Below are positions 25,943-35,091 of a DNA stretch of 64,000 bases, piece by piece. This stretch comes from Albibacillus kandeliae (GTDB lineage Bacteria > Pseudomonadota > Alphaproteobacteria > Rhodobacterales > Rhodobacteraceae). The DNA lies in contig NZ_QEHM01000008.1 in assembly GCF_003116585.1 (NCBI RefSeq), positions 1 to 64,000 of the forward strand, in the 5' to 3' direction. Both the position numbers and the translations under genes were made by a program. The notes under the pieces were generated by a model. That model was given only the letters and a program-made list of their open reading frames with translations, was not told the origin of the DNA and did no database searches. The stretch's first letter is position 1; each line of letters starts with the position of its first letter.

Positions 25943-27502
25943 TCAGAGGAACAGGATGTCGCCCGGTTCCAGCGCAGTGGGCTGTACGCCGAACAGGCGA
26001 ATCTCGTCGCCACCGCCAAGGGTGACGAGGGTGTCGCCGCCGCTGGCCGACAGGTGAACATCGGTGCGGGCGCGGTCCTGCAGCTCCAGGCGGTCTTCGC
26101 CCGGGGTGAAGTCACGCACCACGTCCACGCCGTGCCCCGGGGCGAAGACGAAGGTGTCGCGACCCGCGCCGCCGGTGAGCGTATCGTTGCCCATGTGCCC
26201 GATCAGGCGATCATCGCCGCCCCGGCCGCGCAGGTCGTCATCGCCCCATGCCCCGTCGAGCCTGTTGTCACCGCCGTTGCCCAGCATGAGGTTGCCGAAC
26301 CCGTTGCCGGTGCCGTTCACATCGTCCCGGCCGGTCAGCACGAGGTCTTCGATGTGCTGACTGTGAAAGCGCAGGGTGATGTCGACCGAGGCGCGGACGG
26401 TATCCCACCCCTCGCCCTCCAGTTCGACGATGCGGTTGGAGTGACCAGTGATCACGTAGGTATCGTCCCCGGGGCCCCCCGCCATCCGGTTGGCCCCGCG
26501 CGCGTCGATGAAGGTATCGTTACCGGCCCCGCCGAAGAGGGCGTCGTCGCCCCGTCCCCCGCGCAGCAGGTTGTTCCCGGCGTTGCCGGTAATCACGTTG
26601 TGGCCGCTGTTCCCGGTGCCGTCGAGGTCGGCGAGGCCGGTCAGCGTCAGCGTCTCGACCTGCGGGGCGCAGATCCGCAGGCAGACGGTGATACTGGCGA
26701 TGACGGTATCGTTGCCGCCGCCGGCCCTTTCGTCGATCCGGTCGCCGGCGTGATTGACGAGGTAGGTGTCGTCCCCCCGACCGCCCGCCAGCGCGTCGGC
26801 GCCAGCGGTGCCGGTCAGCAGGTCGTCCCACGGGCCGCGGGCCAGCGACGGGCCCTCCGACAGCGCCGCGATCAGTGCCGTGGCAAGGGTGGGTCGCACC
26901 GATGCGGCGTAATGGAAACAGTCGGGGAAGACCGCACCGGGTTGCAGGCCCGCCATCAGGGGGTCGGGGTCGACCCGGCGGAACAGCGGCTCCGCCTCGG
27001 CGAGCGCCTGTTGCTGCGCGATGACGTCGCCCCACTGGCTCCGCTCCTGCGCCGCCGGGGCGCGGGCCGAGAGCGAGGCGAGCGCGACGGGGGCAGTCCC
27101 GATGCCGGTATCGACCGCCCCGAACCGGGTGGCGACAGCGGTGCGCCAGTCCTCCACCAGGTCGGCAAGGCGGGTGGCGTAGGTGTCGGCGCGGGCGACG
27201 GCATGGGTGTCCCCCTCTCCCTGCAGCCAGATCAGGCCCGCGACCCGGGCCTCCGGGTCAGCCTGCAACGCCGCGACCGTCGCGGTGACAAGCTCCTGCC
27301 GCAACTCGTCCCCGGCGGCCCAGTCTTCGCCGCTGCGCTTGAAGGTCAGGGGGGCCCCGGCAGCCGCGACCTCGACCAGCACGAAGCCACCCGGACCATG
27401 CCGCGCCTCTAGTTCCATGCGGATAGCGTCGCGCATCGCCTGCGCGTTGCTTTGCCCTGCCAGCACGTAGAGGGGCTTGGTCACGGTCTGGGCCTCCGGC
27501 AA
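25943..27502 (-). CDS. Sialate O-acetylesterase-like SGNH domain fused to RTX repeats
   Basis: A 519-residue protein without a signal peptide. Residues 10-210 form an SGNH carbohydrate esterase domain of the sialate O-acetylesterase type: nucleophile in YVLAGQSNAQ (Ser18), WLQGEGD near 93-99 and the D-x-x-H pair Asp194/His197 in DCFHYA. Residues about 225-500 carry RTX and VCBS-like calcium repeats (GGRGDDTYLVN, GNAGNNLLRGGRGDDALFGGAGND, GRGGDDRLIGHMGND), ending in a serralysin-like region (VDVVRDFTPGEDRLEL, closing DILFL). The layout predicts a type-I-exported deacetylase for an extracellular or surface glycan. It lies 81 nt beyond a GNSH-type gene on the same strand. Confidence 0.85.
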   Translation of the reverse strand: MPEAQTVTKPLYVLAGQSNAQAMRDAIRMELEARHGPGGFVLVEVAAAGAPLTFKRSGEDWAAGDELRQELVTATVAALQADPEARVAGLIWLQGEGDTHAVARADTYATRLADLVEDWRTAVATRFGAVDTGIGTAPVALASLSARAPAAQERSQWGDVIAQQQALAEAEPLFRRVDPDPLMAGLQPGAVFPDCFHYAASVRPTLATALIAALSEGPSLARGPWDDLLTGTAGADALAGGRGDDTYLVNHAGDRIDERAGGGNDTVIASITVCLRICAPQVETLTLTGLADLDGTGNSGHNVITGNAGNNLLRGGRGDDALFGGAGNDTFIDARGANRMAGGPGDDTYVITGHSNRIVELEGEGWDTVRASVDITLRFHSQHIEDLVLTGRDDVNGTGNGFGNLMLGNGGDNRLDGAWGDDDLRGRGGDDRLIGHMGNDTLTGGAGRDTFVFAPGHGVDVVRDFTPGEDRLELQDRARTDVHLSASGGDTLVTLGGGDEIRLFGVQPTALEPGDILFL

Positions 27503-27583
27503 TGGAGAGGCCAGTTCTACCTTGCGGGCGTTAAGGGCGCGTTTCAGCGGCCCCGGATTATCCTGCGGATTGTAGCGATCGGC

Positions 27584-28351
27584 TCAGGCCGCCTCGAACG
27601 CGCCCGCGATCTGGTCGAGCACATGACGGCCATAGGTGGCGTTGGCATGCAGCAGGTCATCCTCGGGCTGGCGCCCCTCCGGGTTGAGCCTGCCCGCGCC
27701 GCGCGTGAAGGGCTCGGCGGTGAGGAAGCCCTGCACCACGGTTTCATCGGGCTGGGTCAGCAGGTGCACCCCCGCCATGTCGCCGAAGACATCCACATGG
27801 GCATTGCGCAGCGCCGCGACCGCCTGAGGCCCGATGCCACGGTCATGGATCTCGCGCAGGGCCGGGAACCGGGTGCCGGGGGCGATGGCGGCCTCGGCCG
27901 GGAACGGCTGGGGTACAAGGAGGACCGGCTTGTCACTGACCCGCCGGATCTTGCGCAGCATGCGGTGGGCGATGTTGTCCACTATCGAGGTACGCAGCGA
28001 TGCCTCCAGCGCGGCCCGGGACATCAGCGGACGCTCGTCCTCGTTGTTGCCCCAGCCGTGGACCGCGTGGGACGAGACCATGCCCGACATCGAGAAGACC
28101 GAGGCGGTCATGGCGACGAGCACGAAACCGTCAAAGGTGGCGAGGTCGACGCGGTCGGGCATCCCCATGCGCGCGAGGGATTGCTGCAGCGACTTGTGCA
28201 GCGCGAACATCTCGGTGCCCTTCAGGCGCACGCCCTCCGGCCCGCGCCCCTGACGCGCGAAGAAGGTGAGGTCGAGCCCCTCGGGCGCGGCCTCGCGCGT
28301 GGCCTGAACCAGCATGGCGACGTGTGAATTGCCGATGACACAGAGCTTCAT
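27584..28351 (-). CDS. SGNH-type hydrolase-like protein with GNSH motif
   Basis: A 255-residue protein opening with MKLCVIGNSHVAML, where Ser9 would be the nucleophile of an SGNH fold. A C-terminal DDLLHANATYGRHV provides a D-x-x-H (Asp232/His235). A middle block-III Asn is not obvious, so catalysis is uncertain. The start overlaps the stop of the GSCFA gene by 4 nt (ATGA), so the two are translationally coupled. The pairing of a GSCFA and a GNSH protein suggests shared work on a glycan or its acyl groups. Confidence 0.7.
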   Translation of the reverse strand: MKLCVIGNSHVAMLVQATREAAPEGLDLTFFARQGRGPEGVRLKGTEMFALHKSLQQSLARMGMPDRVDLATFDGFVLVAMTASVFSMSGMVSSHAVHGWGNNEDERPLMSRAALEASLRTSIVDNIAHRMLRKIRRVSDKPVLLVPQPFPAEAAIAPGTRFPALREIHDRGIGPQAVAALRNAHVDVFGDMAGVHLLTQPDETVVQGFLTAEPFTRGAGRLNPEGRQPEDDLLHANATYGRHVLDQIAGAFEAA

Positions 28352-29376
28352 TGCGCCGCAAACGCCTCCAGCAGGGCCTCTTCGCAGGCCTCCTCCTCGC
28401 GGATGGGCCTGTCCGTCTCGTCCGACGCCTCGCGCGAGAGGTCGTGGGCGGCAAAGAACAGGTCCATCACCCGCGCGACCGCGGCATCGGAGACGTTGCG
28501 CAGATTCTTCTGGTAGTTGGCTGGTCCGAAGGGCAGCCCGGCGACGATTTCGTAGGACGGGAAGTAGTCGACCAGCGGGTCCGTGGCCGCGAGTTCGCCG
28601 GCGACGGCGCGGAGCACGGACTTGGAATAGGTGGTGGCGGAGAGAACATGCCCGCCGGTCGCCGTTGCGGTGAGCGGCACGGGAGAGACGGTGAGGATCA
28701 CGCGCAGGTCTGCACGGACCATGCGCAGCACGGCGATCACGGCGCGCAGGTCGTCCATCACCTCGGCGAATCCGAAGTTCACGAAGCCATGCGCCGTGCT
28801 GTCGTAGGCTCCGGCGATCACGCCCGGCGCCGAGGGAAAGACGAGCCCGCTGTCACGGTCGATCCAGCTCTCGGTCAGGCCGAGGGTCAGCACGAAGACA
28901 TCCATCGAGGCCACCACCGAGGCGACTGCCGCGAGGTGGCTGAGGCGATGGGCGACGACCTCGTCGGGCGAGTCCATCCCCTCGGGCTCGACCCCCGGGC
29001 GCAGCGCGTCGTAGAACCGCCCCTCGCTCTCCCAGATGGCGGTGTCGTGCACGCGGCCGTCGATGGCGTCGTCCAGCAGCTGGCGCATCTGGCGCGCGGT
29101 GTAGATGTTGCCGTAGCGGGCCGAGAAGAGACCGTAGCCGAAGGCCCGGGCGACGCCGGGCAACATGCCCCGCGGCGCGGGCTCGGTATCGACGAAGGTC
29201 AGCTCCGAGCGGCGCAGTTCCTGCGAGATGTTCTGGGCAAAGCAGCTGCCCGCCGTCGCCACGCGGTCTCCGGCAGAGAGCGCGAAGCGGGGCGCGTAGA
29301 TGTCGCCCAGCCGGAACCCATCGCCGTCGCGGCAGGATTTCCAGAAGGATTGGGGTGGCAGATCTCGGTATGGCAT
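28348..29376 (-). CDS. GSCFA domain protein
   Basis: A 342-residue protein. The name-giving motif is in RVATAGSCFAQNIS (about residues 38-51). Other family features are RYGNIYTARQMRQLL, LTLGLTESWIDRDSG, LTVSPVPLTAT and SKSVLRAVAGEL. GSCFA is a branch of the SGNH fold found in bacteria next to glycan synthesis genes; its reaction is not established. The frame extends to 29541, but ATG 29376 begins at the conserved region (MPYRDLPPQSFW). It is coupled to the GNSH gene downstream and divergent from the TfoX-C gene. Confidence 0.85.
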   Translation of the reverse strand: MPYRDLPPQSFWKSCRDGDGFRLGDIYAPRFALSAGDRVATAGSCFAQNISQELRRSELTFVDTEPAPRGMLPGVARAFGYGLFSARYGNIYTARQMRQLLDDAIDGRVHDTAIWESEGRFYDALRPGVEPEGMDSPDEVVAHRLSHLAAVASVVASMDVFVLTLGLTESWIDRDSGLVFPSAPGVIAGAYDSTAHGFVNFGFAEVMDDLRAVIAVLRMVRADLRVILTVSPVPLTATATGGHVLSATTYSKSVLRAVAGELAATDPLVDYFPSYEIVAGLPFGPANYQKNLRNVSDAAVARVMDLFFAAHDLSREASDETDRPIREEEACEEALLEAFAAQ

Positions 29377-29531
29377 CGGGAGCGGTCCTGCGCTGGAAGC
29401 TGGGCCAAACGAGGGCATAATGGCGGCAAAGCCCGGCAAGGGGAACAGGTTGCGGCGGATTTTCGGGAACTGACCGCCGATCCGCCCCTCGCGGCGCTTG
29501 CCCCCTTGCGCGCGGCCGCTAGAGTGGCCCC

Positions 29532-29861
29532 ATGTCGACACCCATTTCCTCCATCCGCAACCTTGGCCCTGCCTTCGAGGAGGCCTGTATCCGTGCGGGC
29601 ATTCCGGATGCGGAGACCCTGCGCGAAATGGGGGCGGACGCGGCCTATGCGCGGCTGCTGGAATCGGGCTCGAAGCCGCATTTCATCTGGTACTACGTGC
29701 TGCACATGTCGCTGCAGGGACGGCCCTGGAACGACTGCAAGGGGGCCGAGAAGGAAGCGCTGCGCAAGAGCTTCGATGCACTCAAGGCGCGGATCACGGC
29801 GGACCCGCTGATCGGGATCGAGGCGATCCTTGACGAGATCGGCGTACGCCGTCGCGCCTAA
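29532..29861 (+). CDS. TfoX C-terminal domain protein
   Basis: A 109-residue protein matching the TfoX/Sxy C-terminal helix-hairpin-helix-like domain: SIRNLGPAFEEACIRAGI, then LREMGADAAYARL, FIWYYVLHMSLQGRPWND. In gammaproteobacteria full-length TfoX induces competence genes; stand-alone C-terminal domains are common elsewhere and not characterised. It is monocistronic and divergent from the GSCFA gene. Confidence 0.85.
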   Translation: MSTPISSIRNLGPAFEEACIRAGIPDAETLREMGADAAYARLLESGSKPHFIWYYVLHMSLQGRPWNDCKGAEKEALRKSFDALKARITADPLIGIEAILDEIGVRRRA

Positions 29862-30001
29862 CGGCGTTTTTCAAGCGTTTACAGTATCCTGACACCACAA
29901 ACCTAAGGCGCAGCGCGTGCGCCTGCTGCGCCTGCGAGGGAACCGCCGGGGCGGTTTCGGTGTTGTCTGAGCGAACGTGAAACGCAATGGAGGCTCCGAC
30001 C

Positions 30002-30172
30002 ATGGACCTGATCCGCATCATCGCCGCCGTCATTCTGCCCCCGCTCGGGGTGTTTCTGCAGGTGGGCCTGGGCAAGCATTTCTGGCTGAACATCCTGCTG
30101 ACGCTTCTCGGCTACATCCCCGGCATCGTCCATGCCGTGTGGATCATCGCCCGCGAACCCCAGCACGCGTGA
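30002..30172 (+). CDS. YqaE/Pmp3-family small membrane protein
   Basis: A 56-residue protein with two membrane helices: IIAAVILPPLGVFLQVGLG and FWLNILLTLLGYIPGIVHAVW, the typical Pmp3 hairpin. The ATG at 30002 has GGAGG 8 nt upstream, better than the ATG at 29987. Pmp3 proteins affect membrane potential and salt tolerance in yeast and plants; bacterial roles are less clear. The stop overlaps the start of the DUF4112 gene as GTGA. Confidence 0.88.
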   Translation: MDLIRIIAAVILPPLGVFLQVGLGKHFWLNILLTLLGYIPGIVHAVWIIAREPQHA

Positions 30173-30591
30173 TCGCCGTGATCCCGAATGATCATTTCGA
30201 TCGGCTGGAGCGGGTCGAGCGGGTCGCGCACCGGATGGACCGCGCGTTCCGCCTGCCCTTCACCTCGATCCGCCTCGGGTGGGACTCGGTCATCGGTCTT
30301 GTTCCGGGCATCGGTGATACGCTGGCGCTGGCCCCGGCGGCATGGATCGTGAACGAGGCGCGCGAGATGGGCGCGCCGACGATCCTGCTGGGACGGATGG
30401 CGGGCAACATCGCCATCGACTGGATGGTGGGTCTGCTTCCGCTGGTCGGTGACATCCTCGACGTGGGCTACAAGGCCAATACCCGCAACGCGCGACTGCT
30501 GCGCGACTGGCTGGAGCATCGCGACCGCATTCCCGAGGCGCAGCCGGTGCCCTTCGTGGAGCCCACACCGGCGCCGGCCGCTGCAGCCTGA
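30169..30591 (+). CDS. DUF4112 family membrane protein
   Basis: A 140-residue protein from GTG at 30169. It shows the family pattern RLERVERVAHRMDRAFRLP, then GWDSVIGLVPGIGDTLALA and DWMVGLLPLVGDILDVGYKAN, with paired GxGD/VGD turns in short hydrophobic segments. DUF4112 has no established function. The 4-nt GTGA overlap with the Pmp3 gene implies coupled translation and perhaps a joint role in the membrane. Confidence 0.85.
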   Translation: MIAVIPNDHFDRLERVERVAHRMDRAFRLPFTSIRLGWDSVIGLVPGIGDTLALAPAAWIVNEAREMGAPTILLGRMAGNIAIDWMVGLLPLVGDILDVGYKANTRNARLLRDWLEHRDRIPEAQPVPFVEPTPAPAAAA

Positions 30592-30709
30592 CTATTCCTG
30601 CAACGGGCATCCTGCGAGGGTGCCCGTTTCGTCGTCTTGGGTGCAGGTCTGCGGCATTGCCCTGATCCCGTGAGAGGTGCATGGTCCGCCTGAACCGAGG
30701 AGACCGACC

Positions 30710-31180
30710 ATGCCCGATATCGCCACCCTGCCCGCCACCGGGGGCTGCCAGTGCGGCGCCCTGCGTTTCTCGATCAGCGCGCCGCCGCTCTTCAGCGCGG
30801 CCTGCCATTGCCGGGACTGCCAGAAGATGACCGGGGGCGCCTTTTCGCTGACGGTCGGCATTCCGAAACCCGCCTTCGAGGTAACGTCCGGAACGCCGGT
30901 GCGCGGCGGGCTCGGGGCCAGCGCTGCCTCCACCCTCAACCACATGCATTGCGAGAGCTGCAAGAGCTGGGTCTTTACCTTCTTCGATGACCGCGATTTC
31001 CTGGTGAACGTGCGGACCTCGATGCTCGACGTCACGCCGACCGAAGTGCCCTTCATGGAGACCATGCTGTCGGAGGGTATGCCCTTTGCCCGGCTGGGGG
31101 CGCCGCACCAGTATGACGGCTTTCCACCGCGCGAGGTCATGCCGGAGCTGATCGCCGAGTACGCGGCGGCCCGCCACTGA
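30710..31180 (+). CDS. GFA/CENP-V family zinc protein
   Basis: A 156-residue protein with the GFA zinc ligands C13 and C15 (GCQCG), the trio in CHCRDC (32, 34, 37) and a later CESC. The family is named for glutathione-dependent formaldehyde-activating enzyme, an activity that is doubted for many members. The ATG at 30710 is preceded by GAGGAGA. No partner genes hint at a substrate. Confidence 0.88.
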   Translation: MPDIATLPATGGCQCGALRFSISAPPLFSAACHCRDCQKMTGGAFSLTVGIPKPAFEVTSGTPVRGGLGASAASTLNHMHCESCKSWVFTFFDDRDFLVNVRTSMLDVTPTEVPFMETMLSEGMPFARLGAPHQYDGFPPREVMPELIAEYAAARH

Positions 31181-31196
31181 TCGCCAGACATGAAAA

Positions 31197-31224
31197 GGCC
31201 CGCGCGGATCGCTCCGCGCGGGCC
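31197..31224 (-). terminator. Rho-independent terminator of ndk
   Basis: A perfect 12-bp GC-rich stem (31197-31208 with 31213-31224) and TCGC loop are followed on the minus strand by TTTT. It lies 26 nt past the ndk stop. Confidence 0.88.
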
Positions 31225-31250
31225 CTGTTCCGTCTCGGGAGAGCGGTGGC

Positions 31251-31673
31251 TTAGCCGACCAGCTCGAGACCGGAGAAGAAGTAGGCGATCTCGACAGCCG
31301 CGGTTTCCGGTGCGTCGGAGCCGTGGACCGAGTTCTCGCCAACCGATTCAGCGAATTCGGCGCGGATGGTGCCGGGGGCTGCGTCGGCCGGATTGGTGGC
31401 GCCCATGATCTCGCGGTTCTTGGTGATGGCGTTCTCGCCTTCCAGAACCTGCACGACGACCGGAGCGGACGACATGAACTCGCAGAGTTCGTCGTAGAAC
31501 GGGCGTTCCTTGTGCACTTCGTAGAACACGCCAGCCTGCTGCTTGGTCATGAGGATGCGCTTCTGCGCGATGATGCGCAGGCCGGCTTCCTCGAACTTGG
31601 CGTTGATTGCGCCGGTCAGGTTGCGGCGGGTTGCATCGGGCTTGATGATCGAAAAGGTGCGTTCCAGGGCCAT
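31251..31673 (-). CDS. ndk: Nucleoside diphosphate kinase
   Basis: A 140-residue cytosolic enzyme that transfers the gamma phosphate from ATP to NDPs by a phospho-His intermediate. The active site is His117 in NSVHGSD; other family marks are [11 protein letters not shown], the Kpn loop region [14 protein letters not shown] and EIAYFF. Full length for the family. It is monocistronic with its own terminator. Confidence 0.97.
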   Translation of the reverse strand: MALERTFSIIKPDATRRNLTGAINAKFEEAGLRIIAQKRILMTKQQAGVFYEVHKERPFYDELCEFMSSAPVVVQVLEGENAITKNREIMGATNPADAAPGTIRAEFAESVGENSVHGSDAPETAAVEIAYFFSGLELVG

Positions 31674-31818
31674 CTTGCGTCTCCTTGTTCTTGGCGCGTG
31701 ATCGGCGCCGGAATGGTTCGCGCGCCGCCTAACACGGGAATTGCGCCAAGAAAAGCGCTATGATCGCGCGAAACTGCCTGCCGGGGCGAAAACCTTTCGC
31801 ATTCGCGGCATCCCGCGC

Positions 31819-33021
31819 TCAGACGGCGTCCGGCAGGGGCTCGCGCAGGTCGACCCAGCGGACGAAGAGCGCCGAGGCGAGCCCGAAGACACCGCAGCAG
31901 AGCATCAGGCCGAGGACGGCAAAGGGGGCGTTGGTCGCCGTGACGATGGTGCCGGTGACAGTGGTCAGCACCGCGCCGAGCGCGACGGTCAGGGCGCCGG
32001 AGAGGCCAGAGGCGCTGCCGGCGAGATGCGGGCGCACCGACATCAGCCCGGCGTTGGCGTTGGCCATCGTCAGCCCGTTGCCAAAGCCGAGCACGATGGC
32101 GGACCCGAAGTAGACCCAGAGGTTGCCGAGGCCGAGGGAGAACAGAAGCAGACCGGCGAGCGGGCCGATGGTGGCGAAGACGCGCCCGGCGATCACCATT
32201 GTGACAAGCTGCATGCGCATCGAGAGGCGCCCGGTCACGAAGTTGCCGACCATGAAGCCGCCGGTGATGATGCCGATGCCCAGACCCACCTGCGCGGGGG
32301 ACATGTCGAACCAGGCGGCGGCGACCAGCGGGGTGCCGGTGATGAAGCTGAAGAAACCGCCGACCGAGAAGGCGGCGCAGAGGCTGTACCCCCAGAAGCG
32401 GCGCGAGCGGAACAGGTGCGGATACTCGCGGATCTGCTGGGTCATGGTGGCGGCGCGGTTATTGTTGGTTTCGCCCAGGTCGACCCAGATCATCACGAGG
32501 ATGACCAGCCCCAGCAGCATGTAGAGAACGAAGGCGCTGCGCCAGCCGAACACCATGTCGAGCCCGCCGCCCAGCATCGGCCCGAGCATCGGCGCCAGCG
32601 ACATGACCATCGAGACATAGCCGAGCTTGGAGGCGGCCTCGTTCGGGGGGTACATGTCGCGCAGGACCGAGCGCGAGATCACCTGCGCCGAGATCACCCC
32701 GCCCTGCAGCAGGCGGAAGCCGAGGAAGACCCAGATCGACTGGGCCAGTGCACAGCCGATGGAGGCGAGCACGAAGATCGCCATCGACACCAGCAGCACC
32801 GGGCGGCGGCCGTAGCGGTCCGACAGCGGGCCGATCAACAGTTGAAGGACGCCGGTCACCGCGAGGTAGCCCGCAATCGACAGGTTCACGAGCCCGTAGT
32901 CGGCCTTGAACTCCTCTCCGATCCGCGCGAGCGACGGGAGGAACATGTTCAGCGACAGCACCGCGATGGCGGTGCACAGAACGAGGGTGAACAGGTGCGG
33001 GGGCGTGGTGGCTGGGCGCAT
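31819..33021 (-). CDS. MFS drug-resistance transporter, Bcr/CflA type
   Basis: A 400-residue 12-helix transporter of the DHA1 group. MFS motif A is LIGPLSDRYGRRPVLL after helix 2, and helix 5 carries MSLAPMLGPMLGGGLDM with the antiporter motif C (APxxGP). N-terminal segment LNMFLPSLARIGEEF is typical of Bcr/CflA. It probably exports drugs or metabolites by proton antiport. Divergent from the ABC-F gene. Confidence 0.9.
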   Translation of the reverse strand: MRPATTPPHLFTLVLCTAIAVLSLNMFLPSLARIGEEFKADYGLVNLSIAGYLAVTGVLQLLIGPLSDRYGRRPVLLVSMAIFVLASIGCALAQSIWVFLGFRLLQGGVISAQVISRSVLRDMYPPNEAASKLGYVSMVMSLAPMLGPMLGGGLDMVFGWRSAFVLYMLLGLVILVMIWVDLGETNNNRAATMTQQIREYPHLFRSRRFWGYSLCAAFSVGGFFSFITGTPLVAAAWFDMSPAQVGLGIGIITGGFMVGNFVTGRLSMRMQLVTMVIAGRVFATIGPLAGLLLFSLGLGNLWVYFGSAIVLGFGNGLTMANANAGLMSVRPHLAGSASGLSGALTVALGAVLTTVTGTIVTATNAPFAVLGLMLCCGVFGLASALFVRWVDLREPLPDAV

Positions 33022-33137
33022 GGGACTCGGGCGGAATTCGGGCAGTTCGCGCCCGGCCCGGCGGCTATCACAGCCTCTACGGCGAGACCATAGCGCGGCG
33101 TCTGGCGGCGGTGGATTCTCTCTGCTATGAGCCGCCC

Positions 33138-34991
33138 ATGTTACGCATCGAAGACATCACATACGCCGTCGAAGGCCGGAACCTCTTTGAAGAGGCAGGC
33201 GCCGTCATTCCCGAAGGTCACAAGGTGGGCCTCGTCGGGCGCAATGGCGCGGGCAAGACCACGCTGTTCCGCCTGATCCGGGGCGAGCTGTCGCTGGAAG
33301 GCGGCACCATCACCCTGCCCGCCCGCGCCCGCATCGGCGGCGTGGCGCAGGAGGTGCCCGGCAACGAGGTCAGCCTGATCGACACCGTGCTGGCCGCCGA
33401 TACCGAGCGCGCGGCGCTGATGGCCGAGTCGGAGACCGCGACGGACGCGCACCGGATCGCCGAGATCCAGACGCGGCTGGCCGATATCGACGCATGGTCG
33501 GCAGAGGGGCGCGCCTCGGCGATCCTGAAGGGCCTCGGGTTCACCTACGAAGAGCAGAAGATGCCCTGCTCGGCCTTTTCGGGCGGCTGGCGGATGCGCG
33601 TGGCGCTGGCGGCGGTGCTGTTCTCGGAACCCGACTACCTGCTGCTCGACGAACCGACCAACTACCTCGACCTCGAAGGCGCGCTGTGGCTGGAGAACTA
33701 TCTGGGCCGCTACCCGCATACCGTGCTGATCATCAGCCACGACCGGCAGTTGCTGAACCGGGCGGTGAACGGGATCCTGCACCTCGAGAACAAGAAGCTG
33801 ACCTTCTACACCGGCAACTACGACACCTTCGCCCGCACCCGCGCCGAACAGCGCGCCGTGCAGGCGGCGGCGGCCAAGAAGCAGCAGGCGCATCGCGCGC
33901 ACCTGCAGAGCTTCGTCGACCGGTTCAAGGCCAAGGCATCGAAGGCCAAGCAGGCGCAGAGCCGGGTGAAGATGCTGGAGAAGATGGAAACCATCACCAT
34001 GCCGGAAGACGCGGCACGGGTGGTCTTTACCTTCCCCGAGCCCGAGGAGCTTTCGCCGCCGATCATCTCGACCGAGGGCGTCTCGGTCGGCTATGACGGC
34101 AAGGCGGTTCTGCGCAACCTGAACCTGCGCATCGACCAGGACGACCGGATCGCCCTGCTGGGCCGGAACGGTGAGGGAAAATCCACTCTTTCCAAACTGT
34201 TGTCGGGACGTCTTGATGCGATGGAGGGGCGGATGACCTCCTCCTCCAAGCTGCGGATCGGGTTTTTCGCCCAGCACCAGGTGGACGAGCTTCACGTGGA
34301 CGAGACCCCGTTGCAGCATCTGCTGCGCGAGCGGCCCGAGGAAGGCCAGGCCAAGCTGCGCGCGCGGCTGGCGGGTTTTGGACTTGGCGCCGCGCAGGCG
34401 GAGACCGAGGTGGGGCGCCTGTCTGGCGGTCAGAAGGCGCGCCTGTCGCTGCTGCTGGCCACGCTGCCCGCGCCGCACCTGCTGATCCTCGACGAACCGA
34501 CCAACCACCTCGACATCGAGAGCCGCGAGGCGCTGGTGGAGGCGCTGACAGCCTATTCGGGCGCGGTGATCCTCGTCAGCCACGACATGCACCTGCTGAG
34601 CCTTGTCGCGGACCGGCTGTGGCTGGTCTCGAACGGTGCGGTCAGGCCCTACGAGGAAGACCTCGATGCCTATCGCGCCATGCTGCTGGCCTCGGACAAG
34701 CCGCAGAAGAAGAAGGAAGAGGCCGCCAAGCCCAAGCGGCCCTCTCGCGATGCCATCCTCGCCCTCAAGTCCGAAGTAAAGAAGGGAGAGGAACGCATTG
34801 AGAAGCTTAACGAAATGCGTGACAAGCTAGCCAAGAAGCTGGCCGACCCCGCCCTCTACGAAGAGGAAAAGCGCGGGGAAGCGGAAGTTTGGCAGAAGAA
34901 GTACGCCGAGGTCATGAATGGGCTCGACCGGGCCGAGGAACTCTGGATGAAGGCGCTGGAGAAGCTGGAGCGGGCCGAGACCGGAATCTGA
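33138..34991 (+). CDS. ABC-F family ATPase (Uup/ABCF3-like)
   Basis: A 617-residue soluble protein with two ABC domains and no membrane part. Domain 1 has Walker A GRNGAGKT (34-41), SGGWRMR (about 148) and LLLDEPTNYLDL; domain 2 has GRNGEGKS (about 342), LSGGQKARLS (about 428) and LILDEPTNHLDI. The linker (about 235-290) is Ala/Lys/Gln-rich and a C-terminal coiled coil spans about 545-617. ABC-F proteins act on the ribosome to relieve stalls. The start ATG 33138 gives the canonical MLRIEDITY. Confidence 0.92.
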   Translation: MLRIEDITYAVEGRNLFEEAGAVIPEGHKVGLVGRNGAGKTTLFRLIRGELSLEGGTITLPARARIGGVAQEVPGNEVSLIDTVLAADTERAALMAESETATDAHRIAEIQTRLADIDAWSAEGRASAILKGLGFTYEEQKMPCSAFSGGWRMRVALAAVLFSEPDYLLLDEPTNYLDLEGALWLENYLGRYPHTVLIISHDRQLLNRAVNGILHLENKKLTFYTGNYDTFARTRAEQRAVQAAAAKKQQAHRAHLQSFVDRFKAKASKAKQAQSRVKMLEKMETITMPEDAARVVFTFPEPEELSPPIISTEGVSVGYDGKAVLRNLNLRIDQDDRIALLGRNGEGKSTLSKLLSGRLDAMEGRMTSSSKLRIGFFAQHQVDELHVDETPLQHLLRERPEEGQAKLRARLAGFGLGAAQAETEVGRLSGGQKARLSLLLATLPAPHLLILDEPTNHLDIESREALVEALTAYSGAVILVSHDMHLLSLVADRLWLVSNGAVRPYEEDLDAYRAMLLASDKPQKKKEEAAKPKRPSRDAILALKSEVKKGEERIEKLNEMRDKLAKKLADPALYEEEKRGEAEVWQKKYAEVMNGLDRAEELWMKALEKLERAETGI

Positions 34992-35091
34992 GGTGCGGAT
35001 CCGGCCTGTCACAAGGCGGTGAACGTTCCAATGGTAAAACCTGTATTTCCGCTGCATGATTTCCTCAAGGGGACAGTAAGTACGGAAATTC

